Shown: piece after piece, positions 19,437 through 29,043 of the stretch
Numbering within the stretch: position 1 is the first letter of the stretch
How the letters are laid out: each line of letters begins with the position of its first letter
Assembly: GCA_900074745.1 (NCBI GenBank)
Contig: LT598469.1
Coordinates: forward strand, 1,116,001-1,180,000
Reading direction: 5' to 3'
DNA length: 64,000 bases
Source: Lachancea mirantina
Taxonomy: Eukaryota > Ascomycota > Saccharomycetes > Saccharomycetales > Saccharomycetaceae
The notes under the pieces: model-generated
What the model was told of the DNA's origin: nothing
Database searches by the model: none
What the model saw: only the letters and a program-made list of their open reading frames with translations
Translations under genes and position numbers: made by a program

Positions 19437-22211
19437 TTATTTACCTTTTTTCTCGGTGCTGACGACCGGATTCACTGCCACGCCTCTGAGGAGTATGTGG
19501 CTGATAAGCTCTAAAATGAGCATAAACAGCGATGACAGTATCGCGAGACAGTAATTGGTGATGGTAATCCCAATGTCAAGCCAGCTTCCGTCGGTTCTCA
19601 ACAAATAGAAGAAGTTGAGCGACAATATGTCGCTGGTAGAGATGATCAACGAGGAAATGGTATAGTCCTTAATATTCAACTTGCGAGTAATAATGCCAAG
19701 CCCGGTGGAAAGTGTGATGTACGGGACGATAAGCTTTATTGTCAGTAAGAAGCCCATGGCAAAGGGACTGAAAATTGGCAGCAGCCTAAAAACTGACTCC
19801 AGCGAGAAAGAGGAGATAGAAGCCACATTTCCCGTTCCAAAGAAAGCAATCTGTAAGAGAAATATTCCAATCAGCGAAATGCGTAGCACCTGTAGCCAGT
19901 TTCTCTGAGAGCCACTTTTATCCGCTAATAGTTTCAAGCTCGACTCGATCTCAATCCATTGCAGAATGTAAATCGAGAAGAGGAAGTAGAAAAAGGATTC
20001 GAAGGAGATCGTCAGAATAACGAAAGTTGGCGCAAGCGTCAAAAATATGCTTAGCATTCTCACGAGGTAATCATCGTTAGGTTTATGGTAGTGGCATGTG
20101 GGTGCAACGATGAGGGAGAGTACGATTAGAACCCATCCAGCAATTTGTGCGTCTTTCGGCAGGCCAGCTCTTTGCTGTAAAGAGATGACGGATTTGTTTG
20201 TTGTAAGCACCATAAGAATGACTAAAATGATCTGGCAGATAAGCACTCTCAAAGTAAAAGTGTTGACCCTATTGCGAACATGCTTCAAGGCGTATGCACC
20301 GCCAGCAATAATGAGGAAACTCGATATGTTGATTTGAGTCAAATTTTCAATTTTGACAGCATCAAATAGAGTAAAAGCGGAAATCGCGGCACTCGTCATG
20401 AACCAAATGGCATTCCTCCGAAAGCTTTTGACGCCACAAAGATATGGGTAAAATGCCAACGCGTTAAACATCACAGTAAATATCCAGCGGTGGAAAAATC
20501 CATACACAATTCCTTCATATACCGCAACCAGTAGGAAGAAAAATCCAGCTTGTTTTGCAAATCCAAGGCCTTTAAATACCTCTTTTAGCCCGTCAACTAA
20601 AACTCTCCCACTGGCAAAAATTTGACACCAAAAAATCAGCGGGAAGAGAAGGTACATGTAAAAGTTGAAAGGAGACCGTTGGTAGTAAAGAATGTAGTTT
20701 AGTACCATTGAAATAATCGTGAATGCTGAAACATTGAGCGGTGATGCCTTCGTTTCGTAGTCAGTCGTCAAAATGAAAAGTCTCAAGAAAAGAATAAAGG
20801 AATACAAAGTCCAACCCACAAACCCGAGACTAACAATGGCTCTGATAAAGCGCCAATTGTAGGTAGTCAAATAATTTAATCCCTCGAGAATGGTTTTCAT
20901 GAGCTCTTCAGTTAAAGTGATGGCCTCTCTTTCGAGGTAAGTTTCGCCCATGTCAATTTTTGTAATAAGCTCTTCAATTTGAGTCAAATATTTGCTATGT
21001 GGCATTTTCTCAAATTTATGATACTGTTTATAATGAAATTGGGATTCCTTCATCTCCATTTCTTTAACCAGGTATTGTTCAAGTAAAGAAAGAGCGTTGT
21101 TGTAGAGTGCCTTGAGCTTGTCAGTTTCTGAGCCGTCTATAAAGGCTAATGGCAATTCGCCAACTGAATTCGCCGGATAGTTGATACCAACAAGGTACGA
21201 CATCAAGGATGCAATGTCAGCTTGCTTGACGTCATTTCGACGTATATCGGCAAGATCCCACCCCTTCGTGTAGCTGTCAAAAATCGGAGTCCTATTTTTT
21301 AAAGGCTTATTGACGCCAGCGCCCCAAGCAATCAATGGTGTTCTTGTGTTGTCAGGATGACCGTCCCCGTGTAAACCAGATGCATGCATCCCGTGATCCG
21401 CAGTGAAGACAAAAGCGGTTTCGTCATCACCAAAAAAGTCCCTAACTTGGTCAACTAGGGTAGAAATCTTGCCGTCGATGTATTTCACGTTGTCGTAGTA
21501 CTCTGCAGAGTATGGGCGATACGCGTGACCGGCTGTATCACAACCCAATAAGTGCAAAAAGAAAACGTTGCCTTGGCGCATCAGTTCCGATTTCAAGGTT
21601 GCATCTTTCGTTGCATTCAAGAAAAGCTCGTCCAGGTGGTCGAACACGAAAGCGTCTAACTCAATTGAGGACTGGGTGAAATCCTCGTATTCGCTGCCAT
21701 ACATCCAGGTATCTATTTTGTTCTTGTCTGACGCACCTTCCTTAAACATTGGAAGAATATCAGGTGAGCCAAACGAGTAGGTATGAGTCGATTGATTGAA
21801 CACACTGTCAAAATCAACCGGATTCTCTTTCCAACCTTTGGTGACCGCACTTACATCCTCATAGAATCCTGCAATCATAGCAACATGACCAGGTCTGGAC
21901 TCCGTTGGCATACGGGTATGGGATATACCGTACGTGCCATTGTTTTGAACAAGGGATCTCAAAAATGGTGCTAAAAACGCTGTCTCACCAGTAGTAGGGT
22001 GTGAGATATTGTCAAATGCGGTATCAGCCCGTAGTCCATCACCAACAATTAAGAAGAGTCTTTGAGCGGGCGGCTCACCACTAACACTTCGATGATGCTT
22101 CATCCCATGGATGAGCGGCGAAACGAAGTATATATCGAAAATCGACCATAGATAGAAAATGTGGAAAAGCACACCGAGAACGATGAATGTGAACCTCTGT
22201 TTGTTCCACAT
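19437..22211 (-). CDS. MCD4: GPI ethanolamine phosphate transferase 1
   Basis: 924 residues (S. cerevisiae Mcd4: 919). The ER enzyme adds phosphoethanolamine to the first mannose of GPI precursors. The start MWNKQRFTF matches the family; a GTG three codons earlier is ignored. Residues 7-30 are a signal anchor. The luminal alkaline-phosphatase-like domain has FLIVGDGLRADTAFD and MPTESRPGH near the catalytic threonine and FTADHGMHASGLHGDGHPDN as metal ligands. From about residue 440 a PigN-type multi-pass domain runs to the C-terminus. Nothing is missing. GPI anchors made here would serve GPI-bound wall proteins, not the PIR proteins nearby. Confidence 0.97.
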   Translation of the reverse strand: MWNKQRFTFIVLGVLFHIFYLWSIFDIYFVSPLIHGMKHHRSVSGEPPAQRLFLIVGDGLRADTAFDNISHPTTGETAFLAPFLRSLVQNNGTYGISHTRMPTESRPGHVAMIAGFYEDVSAVTKGWKENPVDFDSVFNQSTHTYSFGSPDILPMFKEGASDKNKIDTWMYGSEYEDFTQSSIELDAFVFDHLDELFLNATKDATLKSELMRQGNVFFLHLLGCDTAGHAYRPYSAEYYDNVKYIDGKISTLVDQVRDFFGDDETAFVFTADHGMHASGLHGDGHPDNTRTPLIAWGAGVNKPLKNRTPIFDSYTKGWDLADIRRNDVKQADIASLMSYLVGINYPANSVGELPLAFIDGSETDKLKALYNNALSLLEQYLVKEMEMKESQFHYKQYHKFEKMPHSKYLTQIEELITKIDMGETYLEREAITLTEELMKTILEGLNYLTTYNWRFIRAIVSLGFVGWTLYSFILFLRLFILTTDYETKASPLNVSAFTIISMVLNYILYYQRSPFNFYMYLLFPLIFWCQIFASGRVLVDGLKEVFKGLGFAKQAGFFFLLVAVYEGIVYGFFHRWIFTVMFNALAFYPYLCGVKSFRRNAIWFMTSAAISAFTLFDAVKIENLTQINISSFLIIAGGAYALKHVRNRVNTFTLRVLICQIILVILMVLTTNKSVISLQQRAGLPKDAQIAGWVLIVLSLIVAPTCHYHKPNDDYLVRMLSIFLTLAPTFVILTISFESFFYFLFSIYILQWIEIESSLKLLADKSGSQRNWLQVLRISLIGIFLLQIAFFGTGNVASISSFSLESVFRLLPIFSPFAMGFLLTIKLIVPYITLSTGLGIITRKLNIKDYTISSLIISTSDILSLNFFYLLRTDGSWLDIGITITNYCLAILSSLFMLILELISHILLRGVAVNPVVSTEKKGK

Positions 22212-22311
22212 GTTTCGCACTGGCCCGAACGGTATTAGTGGTTACCTTCGCGGTAGTTCGAATTTGAAAACCTTACGTGTCCCAAAATTCGAGAACACAT
22301 CAACAAAAAGG

Positions 22312-24027
22312 TCATATCTGACGGCTCGAGGTGGTCGAAGGATTTAGTAGACTGGAAAATGTCTCTGAGACGATGAGTTGTCTGTTCTGAAGCTCGTTCA
22401 AAATATGAGATACTTGTAAATCGAATTTTTTGGCTTCGATGAATAGTCGAATGTTTTCTGCCCTATGGAGACGATCATTGAGAGCAGTGTCAACGACAGC
22501 ACGTCTATCCAGAATTTCGGTCAGTCTCTTCTTCAAATTAGACGCTTCTTGGTTAAACCCCTTCACAGCTTCGGCCGTCTTAGCCAATTCGTTCTTATCC
22601 AGAATATTGTACCGGAACACAGGTATGTCTGGTAGGCGCAGACTCTCAGTAGCGAGACTGATGCCTAATTCGGCTGCCGAAATTGGCTCGAGCTTGTAAA
22701 TGCGGGGGAGAATACCGTTGACGGGCTTGGAAAGGTTTTGATCCGTAGGCGGAAATGCTGCCGATTGTGTTGATGAGGTGAAGAACGGATTATCGGGGAA
22801 ACTTTTCCTCGAAATTTTTGGTTTTTTAACTTTCACGCCCTCTAGAGTGTTACTCACCTCGCGCATGTCAAATAATTCATCGCTTGTCGGAAGCGAGTTG
22901 TTTAGTTCGTCGAGGCGAAAATCTTTTTTGTCTGGTGAATTTGGGTCAGATACCTTGCCCTCATCTTGAGTTCTCTTTCTTGGAGTGACTTGAGCTGGTG
23001 GCTCCCGAAAAATGCTGATGTTTTGCTTGGGCGCTATGTCCCCCTCAGCATAGAATGAATTAAACAGCTGTTCTTCACGTTTTGAATTCAGCTCCAGAGG
23101 TTCCATTTTGGCCTTAAAAGAGTTCATAATGTTCTTTAGATCTTGGAAGGTGTCTGTGTTGCTTGTTGGCGTAGATTTTACAGGTGAATTGGATCTTCGA
23201 GAGCTATGTTTGTCGCGATGTAGCGTGCGAGTGAAGTGTCGTTGCTGACTATTTGTGAAGGAGTTATCTGCATTCTTCGAAGCCTCAAGCTCAGACTTCT
23301 CCTGCGATACCTTGGCCTTTTTTGGATCATTTGCGTCAGAGGCCTCGGGGCTTGCAATTTCAGGGAGCTCCTCACCTGCATCTGGTGGCGGATTGGGGCC
23401 AAACCTCGTACTGTACGTTGACGACTTTTTCGAGTGAATCTCGTCCATGGTTGCCGGTCGCCTGTGTTGATAGCTTTTGGCTTTGAACGGAGTGGTTTGA
23501 GGTGCATGAGAACTTTTGGTCCTCGAGGGAGAACAATTAGCCATATCTTCAAATCCAAATCCATATGGCTGTTGCTCATATGGCCGACTTGTCCTTTGTT
23601 TCCCTATGGGAGTCGAGGATCCAGGAAACGCTTCAAAAGCTGTGTTCAGTGTTGTATCTTTAGTCTTTTTTGACGTCCGTAAAACCTCTTCTCTAATCTT
23701 GAACGTTTTCTTCTGCTCAAAAAGGGTCTCCCTCTTCAATTGAGAGGTCGCTTTCTTGGGGTAATACCTAAACAGTCCCTCCGAGATGAGTTTCCTGTCG
23801 TACTTTCGTCGTTTGTCCTTATCTGTGAGAATCGAGTGGGCATGGCAAATGATCTTAAACAGATCAGGCGCTTCTTGCGATTTGTTTTTGTCTGGATGAA
23901 GAACTATTGCGAGTTTCCTATATGCTTTCTTGACTTGAGCCTCGCTTGCCTCTGAGGTAAGGCCTAGCGCTGAATAGTACGTTGTTTGATCTATCCATTG
24001 TAGTTCACCGCCCTTCACACTCATCAT
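22312..24027 (-). CDS. JJJ2: J-domain protein Jjj2-like
   Basis: 571 residues. A J domain at about residues 14-80 has the invariant HPD in AIVLHPDKNKSQ, so it should stimulate an Hsp70 ATPase. The remainder is polar, lysine/serine-rich and of low complexity, ending in a region (about 470-560) with coiled-coil character. S. cerevisiae Jjj2 (YJL162C, 583 residues) has the same layout and sits in the same order next to YJL163C. The start has two consecutive ATG codons. It is separated by about 100 bp from MCD4 on the same strand. Confidence 0.87.
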   Translation of the reverse strand: MMSVKGGELQWIDQTTYYSALGLTSEASEAQVKKAYRKLAIVLHPDKNKSQEAPDLFKIICHAHSILTDKDKRRKYDRKLISEGLFRYYPKKATSQLKRETLFEQKKTFKIREEVLRTSKKTKDTTLNTAFEAFPGSSTPIGKQRTSRPYEQQPYGFGFEDMANCSPSRTKSSHAPQTTPFKAKSYQHRRPATMDEIHSKKSSTYSTRFGPNPPPDAGEELPEIASPEASDANDPKKAKVSQEKSELEASKNADNSFTNSQQRHFTRTLHRDKHSSRRSNSPVKSTPTSNTDTFQDLKNIMNSFKAKMEPLELNSKREEQLFNSFYAEGDIAPKQNISIFREPPAQVTPRKRTQDEGKVSDPNSPDKKDFRLDELNNSLPTSDELFDMREVSNTLEGVKVKKPKISRKSFPDNPFFTSSTQSAAFPPTDQNLSKPVNGILPRIYKLEPISAAELGISLATESLRLPDIPVFRYNILDKNELAKTAEAVKGFNQEASNLKKRLTEILDRRAVVDTALNDRLHRAENIRLFIEAKKFDLQVSHILNELQNRQLIVSETFSSLLNPSTTSSRQI

Positions 24028-24211
24028 ATCAATCCGTCAAACTTGTGTGAGACTAGCGTCCGCGCTAGAAGTGGGCTGTCGCAAATGTAGTTGACCGTAA
24101 ACGGACTAAATGAACCGCAGTTTAACAAATGTCTCTACCTCATCGAACTGTTGGAATCATCACAAATATATTGTAAATACTGCGAAAAGGTAATTAAAAA
24201 ACAAAAAAAAT

Positions 24212-24285
24212 CGACCTCGGTGAGGATTGAACTCACGATCTTGCGATTAACAGTCGCACGCCTTAACCAGCTTGGCCACGAAGTC
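24212..24285 (-). tRNA. tRNA-Asn (anticodon GUU)
   Basis: 74-nt cloverleaf on the minus strand, no intron. The acceptor GACTTCG pairs with CGAGGTC, discriminator G. The anticodon stem TGCGA/TCGCA closes the loop CTGTTAA, giving GTT. The T arm has GTGAGTTCAATCCTCAC. A run of eight T on the minus strand (plus 24203-24210) is the pol III terminator. Confidence 0.97.
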
Positions 24286-24938
24286 CGATTTCTTACCAGG
24301 TAGTGAGTTTACAAGTGGTGTTCCCTAAACATCTTAGAATGATTCTTCAGGAGAACACCAAGGTTTTTCAAGTTGAGAGCCCCTGTCAAATTATTCAAAA
24401 ACTATGTATCTTACTACATTGGCAAAATGTGCCAACTTAAACCTTGCAAAATTTCTTAATTATTATATGTGCGATCGGCTTGTGAACACAGGTTCGACAA
24501 AAGATGAGATTTGACCGAGATCCCGAACTAACAGTTTAGCAGCATCCTTTCGCTAAAATTTAATATGCATCGATTTACTGTGCTTAGAGCATTTTTGTTT
24601 CTTGATTACTGCAGCTATCAGGAGCCTTGATTTCATTCCCATTGCAGTTTGTCAAACTTTCGCCTGTGGGCTTCTTGTTTTATATTTTCTGTTACACATC
24701 CGTCTTTCGGCTAACTTTGAATATACTTACCTGGTTAATAAAATAAGTTTAAGCGTAAATTTCAGAAGATTAGGGGCATACGTAGCAGCTGCTGCAAAGG
24801 AGTAGTCCAAGTGATACCAACATTTCTTGAATGGAAGAAGTGTCCATCCTGTCTCATCTTGCTCCTTTTACGCGCCTATATTCACTATATAGAGCTTAAC
24901 TGAAAGCCTTTGAAAAAAAATTATTTTAAGGTACATTA
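24286..24938. other. intergenic between tRNA-Asn and tRNA-Glu
   Basis: 653 bp, AT-rich. An eight-A run at 24913-24920 serves as terminator for the minus-strand tRNA-Glu. I see no gene; tRNA-flanked spacers are common insertion sites for yeast elements, but I recognise none here. Confidence 0.45.
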
Positions 24939-25010
24939 TTCCGATACCGGGAATCGAACCCGGGTCTCGACGGTGAGAGCGTCGTGTGATAGCCCCTACA
25001 CTATATCGGA
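24939..25010 (-). tRNA. tRNA-Glu (anticodon CUC)
   Basis: 72-nt cloverleaf on the minus strand. The acceptor TCCGATA pairs perfectly with TATCGGA, discriminator A. The anticodon stem CGACG/CGTCG closes the loop CTCTCAC, giving CTC that reads GAG. The T arm has CCGGGTTCGATTCCCGG. The terminator is a T8 run about 18 nt downstream (plus 24913-24920). This is the rarer glutamate isoacceptor. Confidence 0.97.
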
Positions 25011-25148
25011 TACTTCTTGTTTAACAGTAAACTTTTTACCATCATACGTCTCAAGAGCTAGCAACCCCGGACTCCTTTGACGGCATCATTAATATATTTG
25101 CGATGAGATGCGCAAGATAAGAGTGCATAAAGACGACAACAGTAAAGG

Positions 25149-25640
25149 ATGAGTTCACCCAAAATCGACGGTAAAGAACGCATTAAGACGCCCGTGCCGA
25201 AGGCTAAACCTCAGTATATACCGTTCACGGCGTCGCGGGCAAATTTGGCTTGCAATGTCGTGATCAACGCGCTGTTCGGAGTCGGATTATTTCTTCTGTA
25301 CAAGGACTACCGGCTCAACCAGGCCGCACGGAAACAGGAAAAAGCTCAGGCGCGCGGCACGGTCACGATCGTGAACGACAGGGAGTCGCAGATGTGGAAG
25401 CCGCACGGGAGAGAACCCGGCGGCGTGCTGTCGGGACTGAGCTACGGAGAGCTGTCGTTTTTCACGATCGGGCTCGGATTCCTGATCCAGCTTGCGAACA
25501 TGGCGCGGGTATCCTTCGGGAAGAAGTCGTTGCTGTACCGGGCCGGGGTGGCGTCTGTGGTACTGTACCCGCCGTTCACAATCTCGATGTACGGGCTGCG
25601 GAGCCGGCGGATGCTACGCGTGCGGGATAGGACATATTGA
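25149..25640 (+). CDS. FMP33: Fmp33-like mitochondrial membrane protein
   Basis: 163 residues (S. cerevisiae Fmp33, YJL161W: 180). Two hydrophobic segments are visible: about residues 37-54 (NVVINALFGVGLFLLY) and 101-118 (FFTIGLGFLIQLANMA). The C-terminal block GKKSLLYRAGVASVVLYPP aligns well with the Fmp33 segment GKKSILYKGSVVSVLGFPP, and position next to JJJ2 agrees. Fmp33 was found in the mitochondrial proteome; its function is unknown. Codon third positions are strongly G/C here, unlike JJJ2 and MCD4 next to it, and this GC-rich character continues through the two PIR genes. Confidence 0.82.
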   Translation: MSSPKIDGKERIKTPVPKAKPQYIPFTASRANLACNVVINALFGVGLFLLYKDYRLNQAARKQEKAQARGTVTIVNDRESQMWKPHGREPGGVLSGLSYGELSFFTIGLGFLIQLANMARVSFGKKSLLYRAGVASVVLYPPFTISMYGLRSRRMLRVRDRTY

Positions 25641-25821
25641 AAACCGAATTCTACTATACAAATTACGAAAGATGATCTATGACGAACGTGAAGGGCGCGC
25701 GGCTAGCATCACGCGCGCCTGTAGCGTGTGAACCGAAGAAAGAAGGATGCAGACGAGACAGCGGCCGCCGCTGTCACTTTTATTTTTTTCATTTTCATTT
25801 TTTTCATTTTTATCGTTCCCT

Positions 25822-26757
25822 TCAGCAGTCGACCAGCTCGATAACTTCCAGGTGAACCGCTGTGCACTGGCTGCCGATATGCTCGTCGTACAAGTTGTAG
25901 AAAGAGCCAGACAAACATTGGTAGAAAACGTCGTTATCACCAATGGCCAAGTTGCCATCCTGGGTGATCGACCACCCGGCCGCGTAGATGGCGCCCGCCT
26001 GAGGTGGAGGACCGTCGAATTGGAACTGTCTGTTGGCGACGATGGAGCCGATTCTGCCCTTACCGTCCTTTAGCACGCTGTCGGCGAGCGTCATTTCTAG
26101 GGTACCTTCGTTTTTGCACGACTGGGACTGGGCGGGGTCGCTCGAGTCGGAGGTGGCGGGCTGCAGCGTTGTGGTCACTCCTGACGAAGAAGATGCCGCC
26201 GACGCCGACGCCGACGCGGTTCCGTTTGTTGCCGCTGACGTCATAGCCTGCACCTGGCCGTCGGAGATCTGCGAGGCGCCGCTCACGGAGCTGGCGGCTG
26301 AGGAAGAGGCGGTAGTGGCCTGGATCTGGCCGTCGCCGATTTGGGACACGGCAGCCGCCGAGCTCTTAGGCGCCTGCGTAGCGGTGGTGGCCTGGATTTG
26401 GCCATCACCGATCTGGGAAACGGCAGCGGCAGTGTTCTTTGGTGGTTCAGTTGCCGTCGTAGCCTGGATCTGGCCATCGCCAATCTGAGACACAGCGGCT
26501 GCGGTGTTTTTTGGAGAAGGCGCTTGCGTTGCCGTGGTGGCCTGGATCTGGCCATCGCCTATTTGGGAAACAGCGTCACGCTTGGCCTTCGCGGAAGCCA
26601 CCGGGACGACGGCAATGCCGAAAGTCGAAGCGTAGGACGACACCGCGCCGCTGTAGGTGGCGGTAGGAGTCAAGGTGGTCCATGGCTCCGAGGCGGTGAC
26701 GGCGGCGGAAGCCGCCGTGGCGAGCGCGGCTAAAGCAAAAGAAGAAGACACGTACAT
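25822..26757 (-). CDS. PIR1: PIR cell-wall protein with five PIR repeats
   Basis: 311 residues, from the ATG at 26757. Secretion signal [18 protein letters not shown], then a pro-region ending in the Kex2 site AKAKR. Five PIR repeats of the type [14 protein letters not shown] follow (the last is [12 protein letters not shown]). In PIR proteins a glutamine of this motif makes the alkali-labile ester to beta-1,3-glucan. The C-terminal domain has the diagnostic four-cysteine spacing C-66-C-16-C-12-C, ending in cysteine. A TATATAAA box (26856-26863) lies about 100 bp upstream. The gene diverges from the next PIR gene and shares a 99-bp identical tract with it. The symbol marks family membership; one-to-one orthology with PIR1, PIR3 or HSP150 cannot be decided. 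Confidence 0.93.
   Translation of the reverse strand: MYVSSSFALAALATAASAAVTASEPWTTLTPTATYSGAVSSYASTFGIAVVPVASAKAKRDAVSQIGDGQIQATTATQAPSPKNTAAAVSQIGDGQIQATTATEPPKNTAAAVSQIGDGQIQATTATQAPKSSAAAVSQIGDGQIQATTASSSAASSVSGASQISDGQVQAMTSAATNGTASASASAASSSSGVTTTLQPATSDSSDPAQSQSCKNEGTLEMTLADSVLKDGKGRIGSIVANRQFQFDGPPPQAGAIYAAGWSITQDGNLAIGDNDVFYQCLSGSFYNLYDEHIGSQCTAVHLEVIELVDC
26590..26688 (-). repeat. 99-bp tract identical to 27904-28002 (inverted)
   Basis: Reading the minus strand here, the 99 bases from GAGCCATGGACC to GTGGCTTCCGCG equal plus-strand 27904-28002 base for base, while sequence on both sides differs. The tract encodes the mature-propeptide region just after the signal peptide. Confidence 0.85.
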
Positions 26758-27834
26758 TTTAGAGAAGGTGTGAATCGAGTTGTTGGGGTAGTTCAGTGAT
26801 TCACTGGTGATTGTCTGCAAATCAGATTCCGTCTTTCCAGCTACTCTACGGACCCTTTATATAACTATATCTATAAATCGATCGCTTGCACTTCAGTAAT
26901 TGCAAAAGCTTGATTGAGCTTACAAGACAAGCGGCTGCCGCTGGCTCGCCATTTGGCTCGCCAATGGCGAGCCAAATGGCGCGCCAATTTAACATTCTCG
27001 AGTGCAGGGCCCTTGGCCCTGCGTCTCGGCCTGTTCTCAGCGTGACAACCTGAAACACTAAACTTGAAGGCTGTGCTTTCATATATATGCGCAGTGACAG
27101 GTCGTCCTTGGCGAAGATCGGCGCCCAGCAAACAGCGCCCAGCACCGAAACAGCCGGTTACCCGCCCGCGTGGCTGGGCAATTGCAAATTGAAGAGGCGC
27201 GCCGTCGCCCGTGCACCGCCTCTCGGCAAGCTCCGCCGCGGGTCACGTCACCGCCTGCCGTTCGGCGCGCCTGTCCCCGAGCAAGATTACCGCATCGGGT
27301 AAAAATAGATCTGTCCCGTAATAGGAGACAGCGGGGACGTCGGAAGACGGCTGCGGGGATAAGGAGAGAAAACTCACGAGGCTGGCAAGGGAAAAAGGAT
27401 GATGATGTCACGTGACTTGATGTGATGCGAGAAAGAGGGCCGTCAACAGTGACTGTCACTCCTCGAGTCTCTGATTAGACAGTTGGGAGCCCCGGGTGTG
27501 TGGGCGTTCATGCACCAGATATTAGATTTTTCGTCTACCAGCCCACTAGTTTTTCCGTTTTGGGCAATGATATTAAACGCTTGTCTCTTAATTAGCAGGC
27601 GCAAACGGCACTGAGCTTAATATAGCAGCAGTCGGGAGCATGGCGCGCAAGTGCCGCGGTGCGGAGCGAAAAGTGAAAAGGGTATATAAACGGGGGATTT
27701 GAGCTAAAAGGACTTCGAATTGGTTTGGTAGTGGATTAAACTTTTTTTTCCCTTCTCTCCATTGCAGTATCCCATCTCCAGAGTTCACTAGTTCTCTCAG
27801 ATTACCGATCGCTACCGTCAAAGACTCACACACA
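26758..27834. promoter_or_regulatory. shared divergent promoter region of two PIR genes
   Basis: 1.08 kb between divergent PIR genes. TATATAAA at 26856-26863 (minus orientation) serves the left gene and TATATAAA at 27683-27690 the right gene. CGCTGGC at 26939-26945 fits the reverse complement of the Ace2/Swi5 site RCCAGCR, a plausible input since PIR genes are M/G1-expressed in S. cerevisiae; one match is weak. The spacer contains a 45-bp palindrome and three GGCGCGCC octamers. No gene is supported inside it. Confidence 0.6.
26942..26986. repeat. 45-bp near-perfect palindrome
   Basis: Arms 26942-26963 and 26965-26986 are complementary over 22 bp with one mismatch, centred on a single base at 26964. 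Within the arms the decamer TGGCTCGCCA occurs twice in one orientation and its inverse TGGCGAGCCA once. It is non-coding and sits between the divergent PIR genes, nearer the left one. Confidence 0.9.
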
Positions 27835-29043
27835 ATGCAATACAAACAAGCCCTCGCAGCCGCCGCCGCTGCCTCTGTCGCTTCCGCCGCCGTGACTGCC
27901 TCTGAGCCATGGACCACCTTGACTCCTACCGCCACCTACAGCGGCGCGGTGTCGTCCTACGCTTCGACTTTCGGCATTGCCGTCGTCCCGGTGGCTTCCG
28001 CGTCGGCTTCCGCCTCCGCGAAGGCTAAGCGTGACGCGATCTCGCAGATCGGTGACGGCCAGATCCAGGCCACCACCGCCACACAGACCCCTTCTGCCAA
28101 GAGCTCCGCTGCCGCTGTTTCCCAGATCGGCGACGGCCAGATCCAGGCTACTACCGCCACTTCTGCCAAGAGCTCCGCCGCTGCTGTTTCCCAGATCGGC
28201 GACGGCCAAATCCAGGCCACCACCGCTACACAGGCTCCTAAGAGCTCCGCCGCTGCCGTTTCCCAAATCGGCGACGGTCAAATCCAGGCCACCACCGCCA
28301 CTCAGGCCAAGAGCTCTGCTGCCGCTGTTTCTCAAATCGGTGACGGTCAAATCCAAGCCACCACCGCCACCCAGGCTCCAAAGAGCTCAGCTGCCGCCGT
28401 TTCCCAAATCGGTGACGGTCAAATCCAAGCCACCACCGCCACCCAGGCTCCAAAGAGCTCAGCTGCCGCTGTCTCTCAAATTGGCGACGGCCAGATCCAA
28501 GCCACCACCGCTACCGCTGCCATGAGCTCTGCTGCCGCTGTTTCCCAAATCGGTGACGGTCAAATCCAAGCCTCCACCACCACTTTGAAGCCATCCTCCG
28601 CCGCTGCTGCCTCTCAGATCTCCGACGGCCAAATCCAAGCCTCTACCACATCCGGTGTCAGCCAAGTCTCTGACGGTCAAGTTCAAGCCTCTGCTACCGC
28701 CTCGAGCTCTGGTTCTTCTTCCACTGACCCTGTCAAGGCCGAATCTTGCAAGAGCGACGGTACTTTGGAAATGTCTTTGTCCGACAGCGTTTTGGTCGAC
28801 GGTAAGGGCAGAATCGGCTCCATTGTCGCCAACAGACAATTCCAATTCGACGGTCCACCACCACAAGCCGGCGCCATCTACGCGGCCGGATGGTCCATCA
28901 CTCAGGATGGCAACTTGGCTATTGGTAACAACGATGTCTTCTACCAATGTTTGTCTGGCTCTTTCTACAACTTGTACGACGAGTCCATCGGTGGCCAATG
29001 TACCCCTGTCCACTTGGAGGTCATTGACTTGGTTGACTGTTAA
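27835..29043 (+). CDS. HSP150: PIR cell-wall protein with ten PIR repeats
   Basis: 402 residues. Signal peptide [18 protein letters not shown]; Kex2 site SAKAKR; then ten PIR repeats, mostly [16 protein letters not shown] with short QAPKSSAA-type linkers, the last two SQISDGQIQ and SQVSDGQVQ. The C-terminal four-cysteine domain has the C-66-C-16-C-12-C spacing and ends DLVDC. A TATA box (27683-27690) lies about 145 bp upstream. Almost no alpha-helix formers lie outside the signal and C-terminal domain; Ser/Thr density implies heavy O-mannosylation. Twice as many repeats as the left neighbour could give more glucan cross-links. The symbol is a family label (HSP150/PIR3 type). Confidence 0.94.
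   Translation: MQYKQALAAAAAASVASAAVTASEPWTTLTPTATYSGAVSSYASTFGIAVVPVASASASASAKAKRDAISQIGDGQIQATTATQTPSAKSSAAAVSQIGDGQIQATTATSAKSSAAAVSQIGDGQIQATTATQAPKSSAAAVSQIGDGQIQATTATQAKSSAAAVSQIGDGQIQATTATQAPKSSAAAVSQIGDGQIQATTATQAPKSSAAAVSQIGDGQIQATTATAAMSSAAAVSQIGDGQIQASTTTLKPSSAAAASQISDGQIQASTTSGVSQVSDGQVQASATASSSGSSSTDPVKAESCKSDGTLEMSLSDSVLVDGKGRIGSIVANRQFQFDGPPPQAGAIYAAGWSITQDGNLAIGNNDVFYQCLSGSFYNLYDESIGGQCTPVHLEVIDLVDC
27904..28002 (+). repeat. 99-bp tract identical to 26590-26688 (inverted)
   Basis: Partner of the identical tract in the left PIR gene. Immediately before it the two genes differ at silent sites, and immediately after it this gene has an extra short Ala-Ser segment. Confidence 0.85.
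28040..28700 (+). repeat. coding minisatellite of PIR units
   Basis: Tandem units of roughly 60-80 bp, each encoding one PIR motif. Neighbouring units 5 and 6 are almost identical in DNA as well as protein, which suggests recent unequal exchange. Copy number is likely variable between strains (inference). Confidence 0.8.

Larger units (their letters stand above)
25150..28500. other. GC-rich island over FMP33 and the divergent PIR pair
   Basis: Base composition changes visibly at about 25.15 kb and returns to the AT-richer background after about 28.5 kb. The GC-rich character covers codon third positions of FMP33 and PIR genes and also the non-coding spacer near 26.93-27.30 kb, which carries three GGCGCGCC octamers. 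It therefore is not only a codon-usage effect. I did not compute values. Confidence 0.6.

Noticed and set aside
25822-29043. Long open frames antisense to the PIR genes
   Set aside because: Repetitive GC-rich coding DNA leaves other frames open; the residues (runs of Arg/Pro or Gly/Asp) are shadows of the PIR repeats.
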